Below are positions 8,758 to 18,436 of a DNA stretch of 64,000 bases, piece by piece. The position numbers and the translations under genes were made by a program. Position 1 is the stretch's first letter. Each line of letters begins with the position of its first letter. Where the stretch lies: positions 1 through 64,000 of the forward strand of contig JAHEIO010000008.1 of NCBI GenBank assembly GCA_024639325.1, in the 5' to 3' direction. This DNA comes from Gammaproteobacteria bacterium (GTDB taxonomy: Bacteria; Pseudomonadota; Gammaproteobacteria; Arenicellales; JAANXG01). The notes below the pieces were generated by a model that saw nothing but the letters and a program-made list of their open reading frames with translations, made no database searches and was not told the DNA's origin.

Positions 8758-9108
8758 ATGAAATATAAGGACACCGAAGCCGACGAGGATTTAGAGCGGG
8801 CTCGAATCAACAGCGAGACCGCGAAGATCGCATGGTCCGATCTGCAGCGTTTCTTCGCGAAAGGCCGGGCGGTAGCCGTATTTCCCACGCTCGATCTCGT
8901 GGAGGTAGCCTACCAGATATCCCGCGACAACAAGGGCCAGGTCGAGGACTGGGCGGCATCGGGCCGGCTCGGACCGGTTTCCGACGCGCAGGCGCGCGAG
9001 TGGCTGAATGCGAACGCCCTGATGTGGGCAGTAGTCGTAAAGCCCTGGGTGCTGGTGCAGCCCATACTCAAAACCGTGGAACGTGCTGGCCGCGGAAAAT
9101 CGAACTAA
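8758..9108 (+). CDS. DUF2288 domain protein
   Basis: A 116-residue cytosolic protein with the DUF2288 pattern: NSETAKIAWSDLQRFFAKG near the start, LDLVEVAYQISRDNKGQVEDWAASG in the middle, then WLNANALMWAVVVKPWVLVQ near the end. The family is widespread in Proteobacteria and Cyanobacteria and has no established function. It begins 3 bases after the upstream membrane gene remnant, so it may once have been co-transcribed with it. No catalytic motif is evident. Confidence 0.85.
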   Translation: MKYKDTEADEDLERARINSETAKIAWSDLQRFFAKGRAVAVFPTLDLVEVAYQISRDNKGQVEDWAASGRLGPVSDAQAREWLNANALMWAVVVKPWVLVQPILKTVERAGRGKSN

Positions 9109-9197
9109 TTCGCTGCCACGCCGTAAGGGCAAAGGGAATGCATCGTATTTCTCCCGAATAATCTCATTGCAACGGGAATAGGATGAGGTGTATATGA

Positions 9198-9226
9198 CTA
9201 GCCGCCTGTTGAGAAATGCGGGCTAG
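9198..9226. repeat. REP-like hairpin (reverse orientation)
   Basis: Imperfect palindrome with CTAGCCGCC at the left edge and GCGGGCTAG at the right edge around a short loop. Read on the minus strand it is nearly the same as 23162-23189 and the arms at 4014-4098. It lies just upstream of the gene at 9282. Confidence 0.6.
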
Positions 9227-9281
9227 CTCGTTCCTCGGAGCGCGGCACTTGATTATCAAAGCGAAAAAGGAGGCAGCAGTT

Positions 9282-10370
9282 ATGTCTGGCAGCGCCTGTT
9301 TGAGCAACGTACCGGATAAATTCGACGCGATCCCGCACCAGGTCCCGTTTTTCAAGCACTACCTCGGCGCAGACGGCAAACGGAACATCCCTGATCAATA
9401 CCGTCGCAATACCCTGGGCACCCACTTCCAGGGTATACAGCGAATCGGCAACCACCTGATCGTATCGGGGGGCATCAAAGACAGCCGATCTCAGCTGGTG
9501 GTGATTCAGATGGCATCACAGGACCCGACCGGCCCCTGGTCGTGGCCGCGATACCACCCGGACTACAGCTACGAGAACCCGGATCCGCTCGATCAGGGCA
9601 CCCTGGTCGTCGAAGTGGATACCGCGAAATGGCACGCCGGAGGCATCCAGGCCCTGGGCACCCTGGTCGCCGTACCGGTCTATGGTGACGGGAACGGCGG
9701 CGAGATCCGTTTTTTTGATTTCGCCGACCCCGCGGCACCTGCCGAACTAACCGATTTGCGGCTGTCCAAGGCGACGAATTCCAAGGCGGTGGCCCTGACC
9801 CGGCTGCCCAACGCCGGTGTCATGTTGCTGGTTTGGGACGACGACCGGCTCGACTTTCACTACACAGAATCCCTGGATACCGGATTTACGATCCATTGCC
9901 AAACGCTGGCTAAGCACGAGGTGCCGGATTTCGACCACGATCCCAGCTTTCAAAACATCAATTTTGTAATGGACTGCGATGTCACCGACGCGGTCTACGC
10001 CGTTGCCATGCGGGGTACCACGATCAGCACCTCCAAGCCGAGTCACGCAAGCCTCTACAAGTTCAGCTGGCCGGACCAGGACTTCAGTGCCAAACCGGTA
10101 GCGGAACTCATTCAAACCCGTGAGATCAATGGCTACCCAAAAGTTGCCAATTTCGGCGCGGGCGGGGGTGTCTACGTGGATCGAGGTGCCAACCTGTTTC
10201 TGTACGCCTGTGATTACTATCTGGAGGATTGGCGCGACGACGATCGATTGAGAGCCCTGCCCCAATTCATACGCGAATTCTTTATCAGGAAACGATTGAA
10301 AATATTCAATTTCCTGGAGTATGCGGAACAGTCATCCGAAGCCATGCCTCTGGAAATGCAGGACAGGTGA
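9282..10370 (+). CDS. Uncharacterised beta-rich protein, possible propeller
   Basis: The ATG at 9282 has a strong AAGGAGG about 9 bases upstream, so I use it rather than the earlier in-frame codon at 9216. The 362-residue product has no signal peptide or membrane helix. It shows repeated beta-strand blocks with GG...V and FDF/YxY turns (for example QRIGNHLIVSGGIKDSRSQLVVIQM, ALGTLVAVPVYGDGNGGEIRFFDF, GAGGGVYVDRGANLFLYACDYY). The spacing would fit a beta-propeller, but I do not recognise a family. It is convergent with the CHAT gene, 26 bases apart, and stands at the left edge of the predicted conflict island. Confidence 0.7.
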   Translation: MSGSACLSNVPDKFDAIPHQVPFFKHYLGADGKRNIPDQYRRNTLGTHFQGIQRIGNHLIVSGGIKDSRSQLVVIQMASQDPTGPWSWPRYHPDYSYENPDPLDQGTLVVEVDTAKWHAGGIQALGTLVAVPVYGDGNGGEIRFFDFADPAAPAELTDLRLSKATNSKAVALTRLPNAGVMLLVWDDDRLDFHYTESLDTGFTIHCQTLAKHEVPDFDHDPSFQNINFVMDCDVTDAVYAVAMRGTTISTSKPSHASLYKFSWPDQDFSAKPVAELIQTREINGYPKVANFGAGGGVYVDRGANLFLYACDYYLEDWRDDDRLRALPQFIREFFIRKRLKIFNFLEYAEQSSEAMPLEMQDR

Positions 10371-10396
10371 TTCATGAGAGACGAAACTGCGATATC

Positions 10397-13300
10397 TCAG
10401 CGGTCGCGCCGTCCTGCCCAAGGTGCCACCAGGTTTACCAGGCCCCGGATGTGCTCGCGCGGCAACCCGTCAGTCGCTTGTTTAGGTTTTTTATTCAGCA
10501 TCATCTGGATGAACAGCAGCAGATCGTACACCGAAGACCATTGGCGCCTGCTGCCTATCCGGCGCCTGATGTTTTGATATACATTTTCGATTTCGGTGAC
10601 GAGTTCGTCATCGCTGGCGGTGATCCCGGCTTGTTTTCTGATCGCCTTGTTCAATAAAAACAGCATCAAGCAATCCGAAAGTTCGATGGCGCCCCAAAAA
10701 TCAAGGGCGCGCTGAACACGGCCGCGGCATTTGACGACGTGCTGCCTGATAAAATCCTCGAAATCCCGGTTGATTCTTGTGAGCTGACCGCCCTTCGGAT
10801 ACCAGGCTTTGACGATGGCGCCCAGCACGAAGTTTGCAAACGCATAGTCGTCGGGTTTCAAATTCCTTTCGGCGGCCAGGCGGCAGAACGCCGCGGACGT
10901 GAAATGCGGCATCGCACTCTCATGTTCGCCCACCCAGGCGAGGCCATAATAACGGTACATAAGATCGAGGGACTCATCAATGCCTGCATGTTCGTCGGTC
11001 ACCATAGCCTGACGGCGATAAGCACTCGCCATGATCGAGAGTACTTTACCGCGATTTGACGACGACCCGGTCACGTGTCCATAGTCGAGAATTTGTTTGA
11101 GCCTCCCTATGCTGCCGCGCGCCAGATCTCGCGGGTCTTCCTCCAGCGTGGCCTTGGCCTCTTTCGTTTCGATCTCCACCGCGTGGCGGGCCTCGAAATT
11201 GGCGAGTTGCTCAAGATCCTCGAACGATATCGCCGACGCATTCGTACGAAGCGCGGCCCGGATCAGGATAATCGCGGATTTCAGATCACCCAATTCCCCG
11301 TACGCTCTTGCCAATTCTATCAGGGCCCGTACTCGGGGTATTTCCCAGACGTTTTTTCCATTACCCTCGTCAGGATCGCCAAACCGAGCTATGAACTGCC
11401 GATGCAAGTTCTGCAGCCTGCGCAATAAAACGTGAGACTCCTCATCGTTTGCCGTCTTCGCCCCGCTCCTGATGTTTCGCGCTTCGACCTCCCACTCCTG
11501 ATCGGCCCGAAAGTTGATTTCCGCAGGCCCACCATAGCTTGACAGTTTGTCAGACCGTAACCGGTACCCCGGATCACCCCAGCACTGGTAGGCGCCAAAG
11601 GTGTTGGCATGGGGGTGTGCTTTGTATACGTCCAAACGGGCTTGACGCACGGCCTGGGCAAAGGTCCCGCCCGTCAGCAACTCCTCGTAGAACACGCCGG
11701 CAAACAGCTTGGCGGGCGCGTCCTGCACCTCCCAACCGGCCGCGACGACGCACTTCGAGCCCATGCGGATGAACTCGGTTGACAGATTCGCCGCAATATC
11801 CCGGTAGGCCACGTGCTGGTCGATCTTGCGCTCTTCGATGAACCCCAGATGACAACAATTCAAAAACACGAGCTCAGGTACTTTGCGCATTTTTCTCACT
11901 CTGGCGGGAGACAAGACCATGCCGGGTCCAATCACCACACCTGCTTCGTCAGGGGTATTATCATCGCTTTTGCTCTGGCGTTCGTAGGTCCCATGCGCTG
12001 CAAAATGCAATATCGCGTATTCCCGGCACAATAGCTCTTGCACGATCTTCAACGCCAACGAGGTGTCGTCGTTCTCTTCCCTGATTATCGACACAACCTC
12101 AAAACTGCTGTCCTCGGTTATGCAACGGCTAACCTGGTGCGCCTCCTCCCGTGCTCCCCGCAACGACGGATATCGGTCACCCGCCGGCGGGTCCCCTATC
12201 ACCAGGGCCGCGCGGCCTGATGACGGCTGAGGATTTGCTCTGAATTCATCGGTGGCGAGCTGGCGAATGATTTGTTTCGAAACGGCCAGAGGTTCGGGCT
12301 TATCCGCCCAGCCATCGATTAGCATCTCCCAGGGATAACGCGCAGCGTGCTCATCGATACTCAACAGCATCCGGTCAGAGTCCGGGGAGGATTCTTTGAG
12401 TCTGTTGGGCAGAAGCAGTTCGAACAGCGTTCTTTGCGGGCTGGTTACGCTGTTCGGATCGAACGACGTGGTTTCGATGATTTCTTCCAGATAGCGATCT
12501 ACGAATTTTAAGTCGATCGCTTCATACTCCAGTTCCGATCGTGCCCGCCTGGTGTACGTGTTGAATTGCAGACTACCCGATCCGTCGCCCCTGATCGCCA
12601 ATCGGTGCCACCAGTCTACGTTCTGAGCACGGTAAGTTCGCTTCAACCCCCCATCCCTTTCGCTGACGTCATGTTTGGCTTTTATGTTTGAGCGATCCAT
12701 GCCCCGAACCACGTCACCCAGGGCATGGACGGCCTCCAACGCCAGGTCTTGCCACAGCTCGATGAGTTCGATGTTGAAAAGTGTCCGTATCGGTTCCCCG
12801 GGCAGATCCCGCAGCTTCTTGTTTGCGTCAACCGCCGCGCGAATGATGGAAGCCACGCTGTCGTGCAGCGAAACCCCACCGATACCGGATCCAATCAGCA
12901 AAATCGACAGTCCGACCTCGTCCATCGTGCTGCGATCATCTTTCGCGCTATGCCACTCGTCGAGAGAAATGGCATATTTTACGAACGCCAGGGTGAGCGT
13001 TCTCTCCAGCTTCGCCGCAGTGAGCTGGCCATATTCTCCCAAACCAATGACGAGAGCGCCTTCGGGTATGCGTTCGTCCTTTTCCGAGAAAATCACGTCA
13101 CTGGTACCTACGGGACCCGGGTATAAACCCGCTCGGTGCCTCTGCTCGAGGCGGTTGTTCAGGAAGTCATCCAGGGCGCGCTCCGCATGCATAATCGGAT
13201 CATCGATATAGTGGCCGACGGCGACCGGGTATTTGGCATACTTCAGGTTGGCGTGGGCCAGCGTTATGTTCAAAACCGGCTCAATCGGTTCGGGCACGGC

Positions 13301-16009
13301 ACCTCGAATGGAGGACTCCCCAAAACCGATCTGCAGCAGCGTCCGCTCATCCGGCAGGTAGTCGATGACCTCGTCCCGCGCCTCCAGCGCGGCGTCCCAA
13401 CTCATTTCCCCGCGGGCGACACCGACCGGCGGGCTGGTTTGCAGCCGGTCGGTGGTGCCGGTCTCGAGGAGATCCACCCAGGCATCGAAATACTCCACCG
13501 TCGACAGCAACGAACCGTGCTCGGCCGGCATGAACCAGCGTTTGGTGATCTCCCCCGGGATACCGTGTTGCCAAGTTACGATTCCATCCCCGCTCCGGGT
13601 GTACAGAAACCTTACCTTGTCATTCTCGATTTCCGCGTTGCACAGCGTTCGCTCACCGACGCCGGCGATGTACAACATCCGATCGGGATCTATTTCGCTT
13701 CGCGACAGCAGTTCCCTGGCCTCGCGCGCCGACGCCAGGCGTTTCTCATCCAGCGGTTTCCAGTCGCGATCCTTGATCCTTCGGGCCAGATCTTTCCAGC
13801 TTTTCTCGTTTAACCAATCGAGTTGTCCCCAGTTTGGCAGCATCGCAAGCATTCCCGGGTACGCGCTGATGATGTCGAGGATCTTTTCCTTGCTGTTATG
13901 CATGTCCGCCAACGCCAGCAGCCTGACCAGTCTTTCCCGGCCCAGAAGCATCCTGGGAATGGTATAGGACCCGTGGGTTGGCGTCCCCGCCATTAAAAGC
14001 CTGGCGCCGGGGTGCTCCGTCAATCTATTCCAGACTTCCCGGTGTTGCTGGATCATTACCCGCGCGACCAAGCCGCCCATGGAATGGGCCAGGATACGGA
14101 TAGGCTGGGGATCCTCGGTTGCTCGCTGCAAATTTAGTTCTTGGGTCAACTTTTCAGCAAGATGCGACGCCGATCGCTGCAACGGCATCCGCCAGTCGTA
14201 GGGATAAACCTCCACATGATGGGTGGCGCTCAAATAGTCGATCAACTCGCCATAGTGGCTGGAAAACAGATGCTCCGCTGTCACGCCCTCCTCGTCGATG
14301 CCGAGGCGCTTCATCCCGCCCAGGGTAAGGCGTAAATAGTTCGCCCACACGTTATCGCCATCCGCATCCAGAGTACTGCCCAGAACCCCGGGTAGCACGT
14401 ACACAACCGGTCCGGGTTTCAGCGAACGGCTGACGCGCCCGCGTGGAATCGCGACGTCCTTCGGCATACTGTGCTGAACGAATCGGTCCGCGTCTTCATA
14501 AATCAAACGGCGAACGATCTGCTCCGCGGAATCACGGTTCTCGAAGTAATTGAAGTGACTTACCTCGTCCCCCTGCAGGAACATCTTTCGAATACCGTCG
14601 CTCCGCTCGGATCCTCCGTCCATGGACGCGGTATTTACCACCAGATCATGTTCGCCGCCAAAAAACTGGTCCATTATCCACAACGGCGCCTTCTTCCATC
14701 CCTTGGCTTCGGTGTCTCCGGCGACGACGGATAGATCGGCCGGTACCGGCACTCTGGGATTGTTGAGCAGATGGACGAGCGCGCTGGAAGGCATCTGCGA
14801 ATACAGCCCGGGCAATACGACCGGCTTGGTGCCGGCCTTGAGCACGCCGAGTGAGAAGGTCTTGAACGCTTGGTATATCGGATTGATTCCCACGGATGGA
14901 ATCAATCCAACAACATTAAACACGCGGTTGGCCCAGCGGCCCAGTTTTCCGGATGCCAGGGTAGTCCCCCGGGCCGGACAAGCCACCCTGACGAACCGGT
15001 CCACGGAAATCTGTTTATCCCGGAGCAGTCGATTGACCTCCTTAACCCGCTTGACTTCCTGCACGCGGTAATCGCGAATCAGGTCGATGACCTTATCGCC
15101 GAGGTCCTGGAATCCTCCGCGCGTGGCCTCAAGCTCCTGTTCGAACAACATCTGTTCCTCCGGCAGTATGGGATCCACACGGCGTGAACCACGGCAAAGC
15201 AGCTCCCCCACGAGCCCGCCACGGGAATGCGACAACATATGCAGTTGGATGCCTCGGGGCAGAGGCCCGAGTGCCGACAGCACGTTCTCTATGGGACTTT
15301 CGGTCAGCGTGCAATGTTCCAGAGCAATTATCCGGTCCTGATAAAATCCACGCAGCCTGGACAGGTACGCGGATCCTTCAGACCACAGCCCGCCGAAGCT
15401 TCCCTCCGTGGACGACATCGTTCCGTGTAAAAGCAACAACCAGGGATGATCACCGCCCGTCTGTATATCACCAGATTTTATCTGTTCAAGTTTTGCCTGA
15501 TGATCCTGAAGTTCGACCCTGCAAAGACTGGTTACTCCCGCGGTGGAAATTTGTTTCTCAATGCCTCTCGCCAGCAGGTACGAGACGCCGTCGATTACCG
15601 GTTCGACCGCGAGATCCTTGATTTTTTCCTCTATCTGCTCGGCGCTGGGCAGCTGCACTTTTACGCCGCGCACCGCCTGAACCGGGTTTTCCAGGGCGTC
15701 GCGGGCGTCGCCTCTGGCAAATAAGTAGGGATTGAGTTCCACGGCACCGCCGCGGCTGGTCAGGTCGAGCTCTGCCATTTCCTCGTGGGTGACATACCAG
15801 ACGCTTCCGTCGGCGAGTTCGAGCTCAAGAATCTCGTCATCCGTCAATTCCTGCACGACCTTTACGCCATCTGCCGCGCGGGATGGCTTAAATACCATGC
15901 TGAATGTGTAATCCACGCCGATGACATCTTCTATGAGGTCGTTACTCTCCGCGCCAAGTTCTTTGTAGTCTTGCGTGGTGTCGATAACGTTTGAGAGGGC
16001 AATTTTCAT
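10397..16009 (-). CDS. Giant dual alpha/beta-hydrolase + CHAT protease-like + helical-repeat protein
   Basis: 1870 residues. Residues about 187-510 form an alpha/beta-hydrolase: LLLLHGTMSS oxyanion region, nucleophile Ser262 in SHSRGG, Asp455 in GGEHDLVV, His485 in VSHFNYF. Residues about 530-850 form a second, LCAT/phospholipase-like hydrolase: VYVLPGVLGSTL, Ser643 in AHSMGG, Asp808 in SGDG, His831 in PAEHGS. Residues about 900-1180 hold an unnamed module with VGHYIDDP, GLYPGPVGTS and GALVIGLGEYG. Residues about 1190-1485 are a CHAT domain with His1339 in HFAAHG and Cys1386 in LNCCHLG. The rest is helical, TPR-like. CHAT is a caspase-like cysteine protease fold. No signal peptide: cytosolic. 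All three active sites look complete. A decayed trypsin-like gene ends 6 bases upstream. I infer an effector or switch in a cell-death or defence pathway in which proteolysis is coupled to lipid hydrolysis. Confidence 0.85.
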   Translation of the reverse strand: MKIALSNVIDTTQDYKELGAESNDLIEDVIGVDYTFSMVFKPSRAADGVKVVQELTDDEILELELADGSVWYVTHEEMAELDLTSRGGAVELNPYLFARGDARDALENPVQAVRGVKVQLPSAEQIEEKIKDLAVEPVIDGVSYLLARGIEKQISTAGVTSLCRVELQDHQAKLEQIKSGDIQTGGDHPWLLLLHGTMSSTEGSFGGLWSEGSAYLSRLRGFYQDRIIALEHCTLTESPIENVLSALGPLPRGIQLHMLSHSRGGLVGELLCRGSRRVDPILPEEQMLFEQELEATRGGFQDLGDKVIDLIRDYRVQEVKRVKEVNRLLRDKQISVDRFVRVACPARGTTLASGKLGRWANRVFNVVGLIPSVGINPIYQAFKTFSLGVLKAGTKPVVLPGLYSQMPSSALVHLLNNPRVPVPADLSVVAGDTEAKGWKKAPLWIMDQFFGGEHDLVVNTASMDGGSERSDGIRKMFLQGDEVSHFNYFENRDSAEQIVRRLIYEDADRFVQHSMPKDVAIPRGRVSRSLKPGPVVYVLPGVLGSTLDADGDNVWANYLRLTLGGMKRLGIDEEGVTAEHLFSSHYGELIDYLSATHHVEVYPYDWRMPLQRSASHLAEKLTQELNLQRATEDPQPIRILAHSMGGLVARVMIQQHREVWNRLTEHPGARLLMAGTPTHGSYTIPRMLLGRERLVRLLALADMHNSKEKILDIISAYPGMLAMLPNWGQLDWLNEKSWKDLARRIKDRDWKPLDEKRLASAREARELLSRSEIDPDRMLYIAGVGERTLCNAEIENDKVRFLYTRSGDGIVTWQHGIPGEITKRWFMPAEHGSLLSTVEYFDAWVDLLETGTTDRLQTSPPVGVARGEMSWDAALEARDEVIDYLPDERTLLQIGFGESSIRGAVPEPIEPVLNITLAHANLKYAKYPVAVGHYIDDPIMHAERALDDFLNNRLEQRHRAGLYPGPVGTSDVIFSEKDERIPEGALVIGLGEYGQLTAAKLERTLTLAFVKYAISLDEWHSAKDDRSTMDEVGLSILLIGSGIGGVSLHDSVASIIRAAVDANKKLRDLPGEPIRTLFNIELIELWQDLALEAVHALGDVVRGMDRSNIKAKHDVSERDGGLKRTYRAQNVDWWHRLAIRGDGSGSLQFNTYTRRARSELEYEAIDLKFVDRYLEEIIETTSFDPNSVTSPQRTLFELLLPNRLKESSPDSDRMLLSIDEHAARYPWEMLIDGWADKPEPLAVSKQIIRQLATDEFRANPQPSSGRAALVIGDPPAGDRYPSLRGAREEAHQVSRCITEDSSFEVVSIIREENDDTSLALKIVQELLCREYAILHFAAHGTYERQSKSDDNTPDEAGVVIGPGMVLSPARVRKMRKVPELVFLNCCHLGFIEERKIDQHVAYRDIAANLSTEFIRMGSKCVVAAGWEVQDAPAKLFAGVFYEELLTGGTFAQAVRQARLDVYKAHPHANTFGAYQCWGDPGYRLRSDKLSSYGGPAEINFRADQEWEVEARNIRSGAKTANDEESHVLLRRLQNLHRQFIARFGDPDEGNGKNVWEIPRVRALIELARAYGELGDLKSAIILIRAALRTNASAISFEDLEQLANFEARHAVEIETKEAKATLEEDPRDLARGSIGRLKQILDYGHVTGSSSNRGKVLSIMASAYRRQAMVTDEHAGIDESLDLMYRYYGLAWVGEHESAMPHFTSAAFCRLAAERNLKPDDYAFANFVLGAIVKAWYPKGGQLTRINRDFEDFIRQHVVKCRGRVQRALDFWGAIELSDCLMLFLLNKAIRKQAGITASDDELVTEIENVYQNIRRRIGSRRQWSSVYDLLLFIQMMLNKKPKQATDGLPREHIRGLVNLVAPWAGRRDR

Positions 16010-16015
16010 CTGTTC

Positions 16016-16738
16016 CTAGTGCCGGCTTTGGAATAGTCTAAATGTGTGTATCTTTCGCAGAAATTCCTCGTGGGTGAGCCGTATCTCACTTTGGAGAGTC
16101 GTGCAGTCATGCGTCACGGACTGCATCGCATCTACATCGATCACGTCCATGACTTCCCCTGGTGCAAATCGTTCTACGTCGTAGACGCTACCGAAAATCT
16201 GCTCCATCAGCGTCTGGTCCGGAACGCGGCTGTCATTTGCCGGATATCCGAGCACGACGATTCGCTGTTGCGCGCTCACGGTCCGGGCAAGCGAGATCAC
16301 CCGGCGATTGTCCAGCGATCCTTCGACGCGAAAGAACGCCATGTCGTATTCGTCATCGTCTTCGATATGCAGCACTTCGGAAAGCTGGAATTCCTCCTGA
16401 TCCGGCCGGCCATGCTCCTCTCTAGGGTGCTGCGGCGACGCGCATCGAGCGCCTTTTTCAGCACCTCGTCTTTGATCTCGCCTACGTTGTAGCTGCCGTC
16501 TTCATTGATCGTGCCGAAAAAGCGCGCGACCGTATCCCGGTTTTCCAACACGAACTGCTTGATGGCCTTGGCCCGGGCCGCCTCATCGATTTGTTGCAGG
16601 CTTTCTACAGCCAGGGCTTTCACCGCATCGACCAGGGCGCTAAAGCTGTTAGGGGCAGCGTGACGCGCATCCCGTCGCCAGCACTGCCGCTATGACCAGC
16701 GCGGTGGCCCGGTTGCAATGCATCGATATATTAGCCAT
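16016..16738 (-). pseudogene. Decayed exported trypsin-like serine protease
   Basis: From ATG 16738 (AGGAG about 8 bases upstream) the frame encodes a signal-peptide-like start (MANISMHCNRATALVIAAVLA), then needs a frameshift near 16670 to continue as NSFSALVDAVKALAVESLQQID. A second shift near 16430 is needed to reach HIEDDDEYDMAFFRVEG, RIVVLGYPANDSR, VYDVERFAPGEVMDV and THDCTTL. In trypsin-like proteases of this type THD(A/C)(S/T)TL is followed by GGNSGSPV with the catalytic Ser. Here the frame runs into unrelated sequence, so the Ser and the C-terminus are lost. The catalytic Asp region (DDDEYDMAFFRV) remains. It sits 6 bases upstream of the dual-lipase/CHAT gene, probably its former operon partner. 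Confidence 0.75.
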
Positions 16739-17030
16739 CGTTGTCTCCTGTCGTTGATTCGTAAGTTCGAATTAGGCGAATCGATCCGCCGGGGCCCCTC
16801 CGTTGCACGATAGAGCGATGATTTCGGTGAATAATTAATGCAAGTAGCGGTGGCGTGGCAATTTTTAGAGATGAACGGTCGGATCAGCGGAACCGGAAGA
16901 TTCGGTAGGATTTTACTGGGAGTAATCCCACGTTCATGTCCAACACTGCGAAGCGTACAATCGCCGGTGATTGGATCGGGGGCGATTTAAAATTCAACAA
17001 GTATAACTTTCAACCCTAAGGGGCTCTGCC

Positions 17031-18428
17031 ATGTCAGCGCTTGCGGATTTCGAGAAAACCTGTTTCGTCATCATGCCCTTCAACAAGAAGAAGGTCGGTG
17101 CAATAACCGTGGACTTCGATGCGATTTACGAAAACGTCTTCGAACCCGCGATTCGACAGGCCCGCCTTCCGGAAGGCGGTGAACTGGAAGTCCACCGCAC
17201 CGACGCGGACGAGTTTTCGAGCTCCATCACCCAGGATATGTATGAATACATAACGTACAGCCGCATCGCATTCACCGATATCAGCGGGTTCAATCCTAAC
17301 GTAATGTACGAACTCGGCATACGCCACGGCGCTCAGGAATCCGGCACCGTCATATTCAGACAGCCCGGCATCAGCATTCCGTTCGATATCGCCACGATCA
17401 AGATCTTCGAGTACGACTTTGGCTCAAAAAAGAAGATTGACGACTCCAAAGTTTTCATTACCAATCTATTGACTACTACGCTGCAAAGAAATCGATTGGA
17501 CAGCCCGGTGCGGCAGGCCCTTCGGGCACAAAAGACACTTTCCGATCAGCAGACCGGGCCAGCCGCCGTCTCGAGGGATGATCGGAGTGCGGCGGCGCAT
17601 GGCGAGCGGACCTCAATACTCGATACCGTCCTTTGTGCGGCGGAAGAAGCCCTGCGAACGGAAAATTGGGAAACCGCGAAAACGCTGTACACCGTGGTGC
17701 TCCGGCATGATCCCGCCAATGCGGCGGTGCGCATGCGCCTCGGACTGGTACTCCGGAAGATGGGCGATCCCTACGCCGCGCTGGAGCAGTTCTCGTGCGT
17801 GACCCAGTTCGCACCCGATTACGGCGAGGCCTGGCGGGAAAAAGGCGTTGTCGAAAGCCGTATCCATCGGGGATTCGAAGCCAATCCGCCCGCGTGGATG
17901 CCCGACGGCCAGAATTCCCTGAAGCGCGCGGTCGAAATCAACCCGAAGGACTTCGATGCCTGGGCGTCCTGGGGCGGGGTGCTGCGGCGCAAGCCGGACT
18001 ACCCCGCGGCTTTGGAAAAATATCAGCACTCGACCGAGGTTTCGGACGGCCATCCGTACCCGCTTTTGAACGTGCTCAAACTCGAGGCGAAGTCAACCGG
18101 CAAGCTGTCGTTGCAGGGAAGAAAAAACCATTTGAACACCGCGGAAGAACTGCGCAAGGGCCAGAGTAACAGCGTTCCTCCGGTCGATACGCCCTGGTGT
18201 TTCTTTGACCTTGCCGAGCTGAGGCTTTATCAGAAGGACAGGGAGGGATTCCTGGAACATCTCGACAACGGCCTGAAGCATTGCGACACGGCCTGGCAAA
18301 TCAAAACATTCCGCAATGCGCTCAAAGAAACGCTGGTCGATTCCAATATCCGTTTGCCCGGTCTTGCTGTGGGAATGAAAAAACTCGACAAAGCGCTGGC
18401 CAGCCGGATAGGCGCGGTAAAACTATAA
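17031..18428 (+). CDS. TIR/deoxyribosyltransferase-like domain + TPR repeat protein
   Basis: 465 residues, no signal peptide. Residues about 9-150 form a Rossmann-like domain: CFVIMPFNKK, YENVFEPAIRQA, ITQDMYEYITYSRIAFTDISGFNPNVMYELGIRHG and GTVIFRQPG. This is the pattern of the nucleoside 2-deoxyribosyltransferase/TIR-like proteins seen next to conflict systems; the Glu of NVMYELG is in the place of a nucleotide-sugar-cleaving residue. After a linker, residues about 195-460 are TPR-like helical repeats (AEEALRTENWETAKTLYTVVLRHDPANA, then MGDPYAALEQFSCVTQFAPDYG). AAGGGG precedes the ATG at about 10 bases, and TATAAC lies further upstream; the 290-base gap before it shows nothing else. It starts divergently from the CHAT/trypsin genes. 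A role in nucleotide signalling or NAD/nucleotide cleavage is inferred only. Confidence 0.75.
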   Translation: MSALADFEKTCFVIMPFNKKKVGAITVDFDAIYENVFEPAIRQARLPEGGELEVHRTDADEFSSSITQDMYEYITYSRIAFTDISGFNPNVMYELGIRHGAQESGTVIFRQPGISIPFDIATIKIFEYDFGSKKKIDDSKVFITNLLTTTLQRNRLDSPVRQALRAQKTLSDQQTGPAAVSRDDRSAAAHGERTSILDTVLCAAEEALRTENWETAKTLYTVVLRHDPANAAVRMRLGLVLRKMGDPYAALEQFSCVTQFAPDYGEAWREKGVVESRIHRGFEANPPAWMPDGQNSLKRAVEINPKDFDAWASWGGVLRRKPDYPAALEKYQHSTEVSDGHPYPLLNVLKLEAKSTGKLSLQGRKNHLNTAEELRKGQSNSVPPVDTPWCFFDLAELRLYQKDREGFLEHLDNGLKHCDTAWQIKTFRNALKETLVDSNIRLPGLAVGMKKLDKALASRIGAVKL

Positions 18429-18436
18429 GTCAGCTC

